A stretch of DNA of 64,000 nt from Struthidea cinerea (taxonomy: Eukaryota > Chordata > Aves > Passeriformes > Corcoracidae), in NCBI GenBank assembly GCA_013397865.1, contig VZTI01003938.1, positions 1 to 64,000 of the forward strand, given 5' to 3'. A model generated the notes under the pieces. It did no database searches, was not told the DNA's origin, and worked only from the letters and a program-made list of their open reading frames with translations. Shown piece by piece: positions 13,001-26,647 of this stretch. Position 1 is the stretch's first letter. Each line of letters opens with the position of its first letter. The position numbers and the translations under genes were made by a program.

Positions 13001-16000
13001 AACTCAGGACATTGTATGAAAAGGTAAGAGTCGAATTTGTATAAATTAAGAATATATAATAAAATAGAAAGTTACATTTTATATATGTATTTTCTGCAAG
13101 ACTATAAATGGATTTAAAGTAGGAAGTGGAGTGGGAGGTTGGGGAGAGACTCAAGACTTCATATTGTCACACAATGCAGATTTAATTTAATCTGAAAGGA
13201 TCCAACTGACTTAAAGGCTGCCCTAATTAAAAACTATGCCAGATCCTGTTTGAACTTTGACACTTCAGTGATCTGGGTTTTAAATGATTTGAAATCCTCA
13301 TTCTCCTTTTTTGATACCCAGTATCAGGTCATACTGGAAACAATGAACAAAATTCAATTTCCAGTGTTTTACAAAATATTTTGTACTCAACTTTGAGGAG
13401 TTTTCAGAAAAAAGTGACTGAAATACAGAAATCAAGACGCAACTAATAAACAGAAGGTTTTTAAATCTACAAAATAAGGAAGTATAAGTTTCACTGTATC
13501 CCAGATAACACAGAATAACAGTGCTGGGAATATTCTATGTTAGGTGTACATTTGAGCTGTATGCAATCTGAAGGGTAGTATTCTTTTTTTCTGAAGCTAT
13601 TTCTTAAGCTAACTGAAGCACATGCAGGAATGATTAAGACAGACCCCGACAAATAGGGCTTCAGATGTCTAGGATTAAAAACCAAATAAAATAGCTGTGA
13701 AATAAGCAGAATTGCATAACACGTAGTCTTGCATTCTTGTGTGCATTGTACTGCATTAGAGACCCTCAGTGTTCCCAGGCTGATCAAATGTCATTAGATC
13801 TATTTTTATAAAGCCATTTCATAATTACATATTCTAAATTAATGTGGTAACCCTTGTTCTCTAAGTTTTGTATCCTTTCACCTCCTGAGACTTCCTCCTT
13901 AAGTCTGCAAATTCTTACTCAAGAAGAAATAGCATTTCTACAATAGATCAAAGAGATGAAGATTTTAAACTTGATATTGGGTTAACAATTACAAAAACCA
14001 AAACAAACAAGAAAATGAACTGGTGAAAAAGAAAATAGTAAAATTATATGCACAAATAAAATATTTTTGCATATAGGCTTGCTTTGAAACGGCAAAGGGC
14101 TCAAATGGAATAAAAAAAAATTTGTGTGTTTTGCGAGTCTTCTGTGATTTAATTAAACAGAATTTATGCCTTAACAGCATTTGTTAAACTCAAAATTTTT
14201 CCACTGACTTTAACTCTCAAATGTCTTTGTGATTCTGGACTTTAGACCTCCCAAAATGAGTTTACTTAAAAAAAATGATAAAAAGTTATCTCCAAGTAGT
14301 TAATTCATTCTGTTAAGCGCTTCAGGAGAAAGTCCTGACCTAAATTTGTGTATGCTTTCAAGTTTACCATTATTCTGAATACTTTGAAAGCTTTCATTTT
14401 TTTGCACGGATTCAGTTTCAGTTTTCTGCATGGATTTGTTACATAAGATTCACAGAAAAACAAAAAAGTAGGAATAAAACATAGAAAATAAACATGGTGC
14501 TGAAGATTAATATGTTCAGCAGCCATGGCTTTTTAACTTACCCAGATATGCTTTTCATGAGATGAAGAGAGATGAATGGAAAAAAAAGCACATAAATGTT
14601 AATGAACATATAGTAGTCCATAAAAAAAAAAAATAAATAGTATGATAGATAAAATAATATCACCATTATAACTACAGAAATCTTTGTAATTGGTCTTTCA
14701 ATACTTTAAAAAAAATTAAGTGCTCTTGTGAAGAACAGATGAAATTGTCAAAATGAGATTTTCATTAAACTCCTGTTGGCTATTTATTAGGTACCACTCA
14801 GCACAGCACATCTTCCATCTACAATACATATTCATGTCAAAGATCAATAAACACAGCGAATGTGGAGTAGGCTTTCAAATCAAAGCTTTTTGCTTAGATT
14901 TGAATAATTACATGAGGATTTTTGTGTAACCTCAAAAACTTTGAAAATCCCAAACCTGTAGATTTAACAAAATTAACCACAGATACACAGTAAAATTGAG
15001 TGGACTAAAAACCAAGGTTTACTTTTCTATGTGCACTTTAATAATATTTTAGCAAAATATCTCATAGTAATCATAAATGACCTAGACTTGGTTGTAAAAT
15101 TTGTTTCGGTTTTTGTTTGCTTGTTTTTAAAATGCAGATTTAGTGGACATGGGTGACTAACATTTTCAATGGCTGTTTATGCCTGGCAGTATTTTAATTT
15201 CAGCAGTCATACTAACACTAGATCAGTAACAACATCGGTATGCATGATTTGGCCTCTAGGTAACCTATTATTGCCAATATAATGGGTACAGTATATGGAG
15301 GAGAAAGTAGGATGTCATTGCTGATAATAAGCTTTCGACATCATCCATTAATTGCCATCTTAAAAAAGAAAATTAAAGGCCTGAATGAAACCCAGACATC
15401 TCAAAATATTACATTTCTATTAACAAATGATTTACAGAGATCTGCAAACGCTTGGTAGAAAATGTGAGGTGAAAAGCCTTTGCTCTGCCTAACTAAGAAG
15501 AGGTTGCAGACATTTCAGTCAGTTCAGAAGGGCACTGTTTTTGAGGACTTAAATTTTGTTTTCATGTGTGCAAGATCAGCAGAACAGCTGAGAGAGAGGA
15601 GGGAAAGTGCGATAGAGAAAAGGAGATGGAAACAAATGACAAATTTATACACAAAGTTTAAGACAGGAAGATTAAGGAACGGAAGGACAACAAAAGTATG
15701 TAATATAAGTAAAGTACTAGAGAACTATTACAAAATTACCAAATCTGATGGAAGTAGCACTAGAATTGAATATGCATTCATGATTCATGCTCATTCTCTG
15801 AGCTAATTGTAAAGACTGACGTGATCACCTTTGCTTAAAAAGCTTTTAATTTTGAGCCTTCTGGAGTATATAGAATCAGAACTGCTATTTGTTACATTTT
15901 CCACTGCGTACACCTTTGAGTATGCGTAGAGAGAAACAGGGGGATTGACTGTAATGCAAGTAATTTTCTTGCAGTTTTAATGAGCTGAAAGTTTGCAGTC

Positions 16001-17255
16001 ACTTGGGGATAATTTATTGGGCCTGAAGGCCATGAAAGGAGCAGAGGATCAAGGGACATTCTGTCACTTCCTGAGCATCTTGTCAGAGAATAATAAAATA
16101 CAGCAGGGAAAAATGGATCTTTAATTCTAGGTTTTACCTTTAAAAACCATTTTTATGGTTTTGGGGTTTTTTTGCCATAAGACAACAAATTTATCACCAT
16201 TTCATTTTCCGTAGACATATATTATTATAAAAGTTGTGTAGAATTTTTTTACTCCGCTGTGTTTTACCCATTCTTGCTTTAAATCCTAATTCTACAGTCT
16301 GATAAGATATTTACATCTGCTGGAATGAGTTGTTTAGAGAGCCAGCTGCATGCATCAGGGTATAAGCTCATATTTACCCAGAAGTTTCAAATTGCAATGG
16401 ATAGGCTTATACATGTAGATAAGATAGGGACTAGAGCCTTGGGGTTTTTTGTTTTATTAAAAACTTGCAATTTTCCAATACAAATATTCTTATCTTTTAT
16501 GAGGAAAAGAATTTCAAAAACTCGGCAAAGGATAAAAATATAATTTTTAAAAATAAAATATTTTTTAAAATATGAGTTAGGTATAGAATAAAATATGTTG
16601 TATCATCTTTTCCATCATCAGAATAATCTAAGTAAGGTTTAATAATACTCTGCAAAATAAATACCCATTTATCTTTACATTTGTAATGTTAAAAAGGCTC
16701 CAAGTATCAATGTAAGAGCAAAACATGTTTTTAATATTGCAAAAGCTTTCACTGACTAACAATTTGAAAGTAAGTGTTCCAGTTAAAATGTTTGCTAAAG
16801 GAATTAAGTTTAAAAAGAAAATACATGTTTATGTGTGTCTCAAAGACTAGACACTGATCCAGCCAAGAGAAAACCATGCTGCACACAGAAGACAATCCTA
16901 AACTGTATATCAGAACACTGAACACCTCTCCTTCCTTCACCAGAATGAGAAAATAGAAAATAAACAACTACTGAACACAGTAGTGTTTGCTAGAAAGGGA
17001 AGAAAAACTAAACGTCAGTCTAAAAGCTACTAACAACATCAGGGAGATTTTCATAGATGGGGTAGGAAGGAATGAAATTAAATGCAAAACTTGAATTTTC
17101 CTGACGATCCAGAAAATAAAAGATTGGGGGCGAAAAAGACATTGTACTCTTAAGAGCTACAGCAAAAAAATAAAAAGCATATGTTTAGGATACAATGGTG
17201 CTTAATAAGCATTAAGTATATAGGAACATTAGGTGGATGGCACAGAAAAACACCC

Positions 17256-17427
17256 TAATTAATTCAATTGAATTCATTTTTCTAAAATGTGTGCAATTAA
17301 AAAAATCATTAGAAACAGCTATTTGCATACTGCAGAGGGCAGAAATTATTCGTAGTCACAAATACACTACATCAGATTCTAATTGCAGTTGCACACATGA
17401 AACCTAATTAATTAACCTAATTAAAGG
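17256..17427. promoter_or_regulatory. Cluster of TAATTA motifs with a POU octamer
   Basis: Homeodomain-type TAATTA cores recur (CTAATTAATTCAATTG near 17256, and CCTAATTAATTAACCTAATT near 17403). An ATTTGCAT octamer lies between them at 17321-17328. Such groupings occur in neural enhancers, but in AT-rich DNA they also arise by chance. Confidence 0.2.
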
Positions 17428-20400
17428 GGCATCATGTGGATTCAAAAGCAACTATGTGATAATGACACTGTTTCAAACTCTTATTCCACAAAATAGTCTA
17501 CCCAGAGATTTTTTCAAGTTGCCTGTTGACAGAAATCTAAAACTTGGATTTGCCCATAAAAAATACGGAAGTCTGTTTATCAAATGAACTTATCAACATT
17601 TATCATTCTATTTTTCCCTAAATAGAAAGAAAGAAGAGTCAATCCAACATGCTCTCCTGTCCATATGGATGTTCCTGCTGTTTAACATGCACATCACAGT
17701 AGTCAGCTAAGATTTAACAGCCTTGCAATTCTCTCTGCAAAGTTAATTATAAGGCTATGAATACTAAGAATATCTTTTTTACACCGTAATTTTACATATG
17801 AGAATTACTTAGGTCTTGATTCTGCAAGTGTTTATTCATGTATGTAAGCACACATACGTGTCCTGGCACGTCAAGGCCCTTCTGCGATGCACTTGAAGGC
17901 AGGAAGCTGTATCTGGCAAAAAAAACCTGTAGCTGTGGAGTAAATGCCCCCAAAAACAGGTTCTTGGGAAAGAATGGTTTACTTTGATTTTCCTTGGAAA
18001 ACAAACCTCACATCTTAAGCTTGTTTTGAAAATATGGAACTAATAGATTCTTGTCCAGAGTCAAATCAAACAAAACTAAAGAAAAAAGGCTAAAGCTCTG
18101 CTCTTGACTCATATTAATAAACTGGGGGATTTATCAGTTCTGGGCTGGGGTCCTGCCAGCATGATCCAGAATAGCTGGCTTGCACATGAATTCTTTTTCA
18201 GGGATTTCTGCAATAATGTGTACAAAATATACAATTATAAAATAATTTGTATTTGGGAATGCTGCAGAAGGGATGGCATAAGCCAGTCTCCCACTGTACC
18301 AGCAGCACGCACAAGGTCAAACCCCCCTCCGAGTGGCAATCGAGGACTACATTGCACTCAAATGTCTCTCAAACCTTGCCTTATGGTGGTGCTTTACACG
18401 GGGTAAAATAAACACATCCTGTGAAATATCAGTGGCTATGACCAATTATTACACACTTTCATGCAACAAATGACATATATACACCTTGTATTTCTCCAGA
18501 GAGACACTTAATTGCTGCTAGTTTGCATGTTGTTGCAGATCAAATCAAACATTACATTTGAGAAGGGTTCCTGGCCCTCGGAGCTATACTACACTGTACA
18601 AAGCCAAACTCTTTAGAGCTGTATTTGCCACCAGTGAGGCTTTTGAGTAAGGGCAATTTGACATCACTCCTGAGAAAAACTGTGGGTAAGGAGAAAATAA
18701 TTGATGGTCACTCGGATAGTTATAGCAAAAAAGGAAGCAAACACAACTCTATTTGTTGATAATATTTCAAGTTTGGCTGAGTTCATTGTTTTAGAATATT
18801 TTCATAAAGGGTTCATTGCATGGAATTTTAGTGAAAAAGACAGTAAAACATTTATACAGCTTCTCTAAAGTGCCTTAATTTGTTACCTGAGATGAGGTCA
18901 GTAGAGATATGCATTTTTAAAGGGTATACAGTTTATTTTATTTTAGGCACAGTGTTATCTACTCATTTTTTGAGGTATGAATTGTCTTGTGGAACACACA
19001 AGATCAACTTCTGTTTCAGAGGACACTAAGACTCTACGTGAACCTTACAGGAACCTTTACAAGTTGCAATAGAAACTGGACTGACCTGAACTTCCTATGC
19101 TGGGTCCTGGTTTGGGGTATCATGACAAACCTGTGTGAATGCCAAGGCCAAGTCTTTGTGCACAGTTTGCACAACACCCACGAAGGGGGATGTCATGAAC
19201 ATCTGAGATAGTGTATACAGTCTCAGAGAAGTGGCAGCTGGAGGCAACTACAAAATTCAGAATTGGAAATTAGGTAACCGTTTTCCAGAGGGAGACTTGT
19301 TAATCACTAGGAAAAAAAAAAAATACTAAGAGAAAACTCCATTCTTCATTTGGTGATGGGTGCTTTCTGGAGAGTTTATCTTATTAAAAAGGCATGGTTT
19401 AGAGGAGTGCAAACTATTTAAATCATTGGGGGATGCAAATGAATGTAACAGTGACAGACAATATCTGTGCCATTAGCACTTCTAGTCCTAAACCCTGAAT
19501 TTTCTTGAAGAAGTTATTCTTTAGGCAAACAGGCTCTGAAAGTTGAAGCAAAAGGCAGAAGATTCTATATACAAAAAACCACCACCTTTTATATAGAACA
19601 AGTGAAGTGAAATACAAAGTCTAGTTTAAATAATAAAAATTAAGTGCATTATTCTTTGTCACACCCCAACATCACTTAATTTCACAAAACAATGAATAAC
19701 ACCCAAAACACTTTAAATACCCCTTTCCTTCATCTTTTTTTTCCTAGGACTGCATGCTCAATTTACAAATAGTAAGATATAAAAAGTTTCAATATTAACT
19801 AGAACTGTTATTTATTTAATGTCTGAGAGTAAACATCTATGGATGAGCCAGGTAACTTAAATTCATCTTCTTAGCTAATAAGAGATGTTGGGTATAATTT
19901 AAAAATTCTTCAATGCTTCCTTAATTTTTCTTTGATGCCTTAGGAGTAAGGCTTATTCCTAATAAACGTACTGTAATAACTGAATTTTGGATGAATGGAG
20001 ACTCTTGTTGGAGGTTTATAAATGTCTAGCATATCATTGAGACAGACTGTTAATTACATTTTAATGATGTCTAAGTAGTCAACTGAAACTGAAAGAAATT
20101 TTACATCTAAATAGCATCTTCTAAACAAGAAGCAGGGAAACCTTGCAATTTAGGTTAATGGCACTATAATCACCAGAAAGAGAAATGGTCTTCAGAATTA
20201 CCATACTCTCTCATTAAACTTTTCAGAGTGAAATGTATTATTCAGTACCTGATTCCATGCAGAGAGATTGGGCTAAAACACTGTAACACACTCCAGTGTG
20301 TTCCTAACTCCATGGGGGCCAGCATCAATGCAATGCTTGCTTGAGGGAGCCCGGGACACCTGATGGACCATTAGAACCTACTGCTGCAGTACCTGGCAAT

Positions 20401-20850
20401 TTGAAATGCCACACATCTTCATCCCTGGGGTAGGGTCATCCTTGTGAAATTACTGATGAAATTAAATACACCCAAAAATGCAAAATTAGAAATTTAGCAT
20501 TTTAATTATTTCTCAGTAAATAGACACCATGGATATAATTTTAACAGGAAACTTTTGTAATGACTTCTATCCATACTAAGCCAAAGCTAAAAGCAGGGTC
20601 TGGTGAAGATCATGACTACTATCACAGTACTCATGTGTTGATCACAGTGATGAATCTGACCTCTGTTTCACACCAAGGGGAGAATCCTTGCTTTCTTGCA
20701 CCAGAACCACCACTGAACTGTTTGCTGACCTGTTAATAGGGCTTAAAGCCATTTCATCTAACCTGTATGTGTCAAAGAGAAACACAATTTCAGTATGTGG
20801 TATTATACCTGTTTTATAGAAAAGAGAATTGGCTCTGGCATCATTGTTTC

Positions 20851-20968
20851 AAGGTTTTTTGGATTGTTGGTTTGTTTTATTGCAGGTTTCGGTTTTTGGG
20901 GTTTTTTTTGGTTTTTTTTGGTAGATTGTTTTTGGTTTTGTCTGCTTGGCTTTGGTTTTTATTTTTTT
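20851..20968. repeat. G/T-rich low-complexity tract
   Basis: Repeated GGTTTTTT- and GGTTTTGT-like units run for about 120 bp. It is simple sequence, and overlapping open frames here are artefacts of composition. Confidence 0.7.
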
Positions 20969-21524
20969 GAAGGAAGTGACAAAGCCAGCATAAATAAAGC
21001 TCTCTCAGACCTGAAATGTAATACGAAGTAGTACTTCCCAGCTTCAGCCTACCCTTTACCTATTCTGTTGGTGGGTTTGGTTCTCTTGAGCTTTTACAAC
21101 CTAATCCAAGTTAGTTAGAAATGCTTCCAAGGTGAATTGCTCTGCTCTGTGTTCCAGCTCTGTGCAAGGTTTGTAGAGTCGTTTTGGAATCAACCATTTG
21201 GACTTCAATCATACTGCTATAAATCTTATTGCTACATCATGAGCTAGGAAATGATTCTCAGTCTTCTCTTATTATGTCTTTTAAAGACTTCACACACGTC
21301 CCCACCACCGTTAATGTTACACAGCATAGTATCCTCATTTGCACTGCACAGTTCAGTAACCTTGCACCTACTGTGTGTATGGCAAGGCTACTTCCAGAGG
21401 GAATTAGGCATTGCTAAGTATTTGTACAAAGGAATGTGACCTACTGCAACAAACTTTTCACTCAAGTTACTTTCTGGACGGTCTCAATTTAGTATTTTCT
21501 AAGGTAAGACATGCAAATATCTTA

Positions 21525-21657
21525 CTGATATTCAAGAACCATCTGGACACAGTCCTGTGCCGTGTGCTCTAGGGTGACCCTGCTTGAGAAGGGAGGTTGC
21601 ACCAGATGACCCGCTGTGGTCTGTTCCCACCTGACCCCTTCTGCAATTCTGTGACTG
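21525..21657 (+). repeat. CR1 LINE 3' end
   Basis: The plus strand shows CR1 tail landmarks in order: GATATTCAAGAACCATCTGG, GTGCTCTAGGGTGACCCTGC, TTGAGAAGGGAGGTTGCACC, AGATGACC, and finally CAATTCTGTGACTG, which matches the ATTCTGTG terminus. It is 5'-truncated and lies antisense to PPFIA2. Confidence 0.88.
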
Positions 21658-23701
21658 CATTTCTTACAAGCAGGTGTTAATTCTCTTACATTCTATTGAT
21701 AGCCTGGATTCTCTAATTCAGTAGAATCTCATGTATATCTCTAACACAATATGTTACATTTTTTTCCTATATTATGGTTCCTCTAAAAGGATATAACATA
21801 TCTAGCATATAACAAACTAGTAATGCACGTTAACCTTTCTCTGATAATACATTAAGGGGAATCTGAAATGCAGTTCTGAGGATTCTTAAGAGAGAAGCTA
21901 TGAAGACAGGTAACCCTAAAAGGAACAGGGGAAAAAATTAAATTTCTTCATGACATAGTTATAGAACATATACTTAGGATAAATAATATACAGTTCAGAT
22001 TAATAGAATAGCCATAGTCACAAAGGAAAGATTCCTTTCCTTCCAGCAGAGGACATTTTGATTACATCTAGTCCATAAAGAACCAAGGACAGACAGACAC
22101 AGGAGAAAAAAAGGAAAGACTTGAAAAGTGGAAAGCATGGGAAAGTTCTGATTGTGTGAGATTGGACAGAAATTTGATAGCAGATTACCTGCACACCCAT
22201 TATTTACAGACGCAAACCTTGGCAGGCAATCTATATATGAAACAGTCATGTCATGTTTTCAGTTGTGTGTGTGAAGTCCTACGTTATTTTACCTAGTTTA
22301 AAGAACTAACACATAAGAAAGTGAACAAAGTGAACACATTAGTCCCTTCAAAGTGATTTAAATATTGTTGTACATTCAGCCCTCAGAACTGGAAGATACA
22401 TTGGGACTTCAAAAAAAATGCTGCTGAAAATTAAATTATATTCTTCATGAACAGTAATGATGGCCTCAAAGATGCTTTCTAGATTTAGTAAAATGAGCAT
22501 AGTAACATAATCTACATCCATATATTTCTAAAATTACTGATTAGCAATAAAAATGTATGGTTAAGAAATACAGGGAGAAGACTCATCAACTGTAACATCC
22601 CTGTGAGTGCTATTGTGGGTTTCTTAATTGAATTTAAAACATTTCGTCTCTTTCAGCTAGCACAATGACTACTTCTCTATCTTTAATTGCTAAATTGAGG
22701 CTAATTAAACAGAATGCTTGCGTTTGGACATTACATGGATGTGTACATTTAAAGTCATATTTCATCAAGCGCTTGATAAGAAAGTATTAAAAATATTCAA
22801 TATAAAAATTTAAAGAGAAGCTCAAACATTATCCCTAGATAATGTGGATTAGAATTGCAAATTCTCTTGAAATTCTGCAAAGGAATATTAAAAGACTGAA
22901 GCAAACCTGAAAAGTCAGAAAATTTTAAAAATGAGGCTTTCAGAATCCAAATAATAGCAGTAAAGTTAATGGTTATCAATGAAAAATAAACCTATTTGTT
23001 TACAGAATGAATTTGCAAAGTCATTTTTAAGTACCATCTTTTTCTCTGACACCCTCTAATTACACTGGAAATGCAATGCTGCCAAGAGGTTTCTTTTGTG
23101 TTTGTAGCCTTATTCTTCATAGCTCCTGGCATCTGCTATGAGTCAATGTATTGTTTTTACAAGGAGGTACATGAAAGACAGCATTAAATAATTATATAAT
23201 TGATGCAAACAAAAAGCTAGGTTGCTTTTTGTCTGCATTTGCTGACAGGTGAAAAGAAAGTGAAGCTGCTAGGGTTTATGGGGTACCTTTGACATCTAGA
23301 AATAGAAATAACACTCTGTTCACTAGATAATGCAAAAAAGCGTTTTCACCCTTTTGAAAAAGAAAATCTACATAGATAGTCATTAAATACATGCCTATTT
23401 TTTAAGAATTGCACCAAAGGCAAAAAGCACAGGATTAATGACAGTGTGAAATGGAAAAATGTCTCTCTCATAAACCTATGTTCTTTCACAAATGAAATAG
23501 TATTGTACAATTGACAGTCTCTGAATATTTTCCTCTATATTTTATATGCAGCTTTAAAAACTTTTATACTGGAAAGAAACATCACTGCTAAAATTCCATA
23601 TTAGATGGCCTTGCTTCTCACTACACATTTGAGTAAAACAATAAATATCCTGGTATTTGAATCAAGTTTCAGCCAAAAAGTCACATAAAAATGGCACTCA
23701 C

Positions 23702-23795
23702 TTTTTCTTTAGTCTTCTGTCCTTTTCTGCTTGTGTTCCAAGTTTGCCTAATCCCAGAGATTCCTGAGCTGCTGCCTCTGTTTCCATGTAACCTC
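23702..23795 (-). CDS. PPFIA2: PPFIA2 exon before SAM1 (GYMETEAAAQESLGLGKLGT)
   Basis: This is a 94-bp exon, phase 1 in and phase 2 out. It reads the split Arg, GYMETEAAAQESLGLGKLGT, QAEKDRRLKK and a split Lys (AA|A). The acceptor is ATTTTCCAG and the donor GTGAGT. The helix ESLGLGKLG...KKKHELLEEA, shared with the next exon, lies about where the GIT-binding segment of liprin-alphas has been mapped; that placement is from memory. It has Tyr where I recall Phe in the human protein (GFMETE). The next exon lies 16 kb downstream. Confidence 0.95.
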
Positions 23796-25635
23796 CTGGA
23801 AAATAAAACAAACCAAACCCCCACCACATTTTTCCTTATCTCTCTCTCTGTTGTTTCCCTCCTCAACCCTTCAATCCCCCTCCCACCCACCATCATCATC
23901 GATGTTTGCTTCCTTTAGCTGTGACATCTGGTGTTTGTGGAGAACATCTATTACCTGCAGGAGTAAATTCTGACAAGCATTTACTACATAGGAAAGAGTA
24001 GTAGAGGAATAAAAAAAATGTTTTCTCCTCCTCTTTAGCAGAAATATATGACAAGAACACCCTGATCTCCTTTGCCTATTTTTCTTTGCCTCCTAAGGCT
24101 TGGTCTCGTGGTGCTAAGTAAGCAATGCTCTCACCATTTTTTAATCTTAGTTGAAAAATGTACAAATGAAAGTGCATTCTCTAGAACTGTCTCTCTACTG
24201 TTGCCATAATACAGCATCACCTAATGTAGTAGTGCTAAAGTCTTCATTTTGCTTTCATAGAGAGTCTTAGATGTCATTATCCCTGCAAACTCCCAGAGAT
24301 GACACAAAGAATCTGTCAGAGAAGTGAAAAGCCTCCTACATCTCCCTGGAGGTCTGGTAGGCACCTAAATCCTGTCAGAGTAAAGGGAACTTGAATAACT
24401 TACTGAGAGTGAGAAAGGAAGCTTGCAGTAAGCAAGGACACATGGACAAAAGTAAAATCATGTTATAAACTAAGGACATGACTGGTATGATCCATATGGC
24501 CACTGACATGGCTTTCCTAGCGCAGAAATGGATAATGGCCTGACTTTTCTTATTGCTGCCCTGATTCACGAAGAGGGGACCTGCTCATGGAGCTCAGTAC
24601 AGTCTCCTGGCTCTGGCTTCACACTGTCCTCTCATTCCCACATGTATGTGTACAGACAGAGGCACTGCAGCACTCCTTTGAAGGCTGCCTCCGTCCTGTG
24701 CTCCAGTTCGGAATGTGCGTAACTGGCACAAGAAAGAAGACAACAGTATCGTAAAATGTTGATGCTTTACTCTGCTTGAAAATGGCAATTTCTTATTTCA
24801 CAGCTAATGGGTAGTGAACAATCGTGGAGTGGACACTGGCATAATAAAAAAGCACAAAATAAATTAAAATATTTCTGTTCTGATTTGTTGATTTTAATAA
24901 TAAAATAATGCATAAATGTTATGTAGTGAAATAGCGCCACAGCCTTTTACAAGTCAGATTTACAAGCACCTCAATCAAGTGAAAACAAAACCTACTACTG
25001 CATCATGTCTATGATATAAAATTAGAAAAGCTTGGGTTTAAGCTGTTTTTTTAAAGCAGGTGCTGTTTTAACACTCCTGTTTGTCTTGACAGATTTTCCT
25101 TTAGTAAAAGAGGACACTACTTCTGCAAGTCTCACAATGAGAATGATGCAAATGCATCTCACAAATGAAGAATACATGAACGTACACTTTTTTATACTTC
25201 ATCTGCCTGTCCAAGTCTTACAAAATTTTATTAAATTCTTCTTGCTGACTCTGGATTACATTTTTCGTGCAGCAAACAATCAATAGATCACCTCTTTCTG
25301 GAGAGAGCAGCTCTCAGTATGTTGGGTAGAGATGGTATGAGAGCAGTGCAATGAGGGTTTATTACAGGTTGGAAAGTAGTTTGGGCATAATGCATTTCTC
25401 CATTCTCCAAATACATCTGGCCTTTGAATAACTGAGGGTACCTTGCATTGGATGTGGCCACAATAAATGTTTCCTAACAAGCTGACCTTTCCATATGCCA
25501 AGCAAATCAGCTTGCTTGGGCAAGTCTAAAAATGCCTGGAATGTATTGTTTGGTTCAGGGTCTAGAATATTTAAAATGTAACATGAGAAGAATATGTAAG
25601 TGTCTAATGTGGTGTTTGTCAAGTGAGAGAAGACT

Positions 25636-25672
25636 GGAAAAGAAGGAAGGAAGAAAAGAAGGAAAGAAAGAG
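25636..25672. repeat. Purine (GGAA/GAAA) simple repeat
   Basis: A run of GGAAAAGAAGGAAGGAAGAA-type sequence on plus, imperfect and about 37 bp long. Confidence 0.8.
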
Positions 25673-26317
25673 CACTCATGCTGCCTATAGCATTCCTTTT
25701 TCCTTCTCCAAAAACTTAAAGAAAACTTGAAGAATCTAGAAATCTTGAGTCTTGATACTAAGAAAGATCTCCTAAGGCATGAATTTGGCTTTGAACAATA
25801 ATGCCAATGGTTTAGCAGAGATGGTAAAATTATCAAATAATAAATAACAAAATTCTGTCAGCGTTAGGAGTTGAATACTAATAATTTCAGAGTTTTGCAA
25901 GGAACACAGAGCAAGAAAATATTCTGGGTAATAGCATGGCTCTGCTGAATGAAGTGATACAACTCTGTTTCAATACTGTTTCTTAAATAAAAGTATAGAA
26001 ATATGAGCTTTTGAAGAAGAGGTATTTTCCATATTGAAAAAAATGAGAAGGATATGTCTATTTTAAATTAGAGTGTCTAAGCAAGGAAATAAATTACATT
26101 CTTTTATTGATTTTGCAATATAAATTTAGGTTATGAAAAACATACAAATATTTTGTAATGCCGTAGTGATAGGACTTGCTATATAAATTTCTGTGATGTA
26201 GTATCTTACCACAAATAGAACTCCTAATTATATAGCTGCACGGCTAACATACCTGTTGTGAAACTGAGTTAAGTACTACCACAACTGCTGTTTTTTAAAT
26301 TTCATTGTCCCTTGCAA

Positions 26318-26342
26318 TCACATTCTATGATTCCGTGATACT
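26318..26342 (+). repeat. Possible CR1 3' terminus
   Basis: CACATTCTATGATTCCGTGA resembles the tandem ATTCTRTG terminus of CR1, and the preceding TCCCTTGCAATCA resembles the usual CCCTTCCAACC lead-in. It is too short for certainty. Confidence 0.45.
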
Positions 26343-26616
26343 GCCATTGAATGGAAATGGCCACTCAATAAATGCTTTTCTTTAGATATGTTAAAAATTA
26401 AGATGAGAAAAACTACTCTGTAATTCAGCTGCTCAATGTCTTTTTAATTTCTGAAAAATATTTTGCTCCTACTTTTTGATTAGGTAACAGTGTTATTGTT
26501 CATTTTATACATGCCAGTAAACCTAGTTTGCTTAATTAAAATGCGCATTATACTGAAATATTTGCTGTTGAGTTAAAGGATGGAACTCCCAAAAAAATTC
26601 ATATAATTGCAAATCA

Positions 26617-26647
26617 CATACTAGGTCTTATTTCATGACCTAGTATG
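26617..26647. repeat. Perfect 11-bp inverted repeat
   Basis: CATACTAGGTC and GACCTAGTATG are exact reverse complements separated by 9 nt. It can form a hairpin; no role is known. Confidence 0.85.

Larger units (their letters stand above)
7714..23701 (-). other. PPFIA2: PPFIA2 16-kb intron before SAM1
   Basis: This is the longest complete intron seen. It is mostly AT-rich unique sequence. It includes a GC-richer patch at 9230-10070, an AT-motif cluster at 17256-17427, a G/T-rich low-complexity tract at 20851-20968 and a CR1 tail at 21525-21657. The longer open frames on both strands (for example 9477-10004 and 15480-15806 on plus) show no recognisable domain and are not called. Confidence 0.85.

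Noticed and set aside
15480..15806. 108-codon plus-strand open frame with basic residues
   Set aside because: It is isolated, matches no family I recognise, and lies antisense in an intron.
20767..21031. Overlapping plus-strand frames rich in Phe, Trp and Leu
   Set aside because: They are created by the G/T low-complexity tract.
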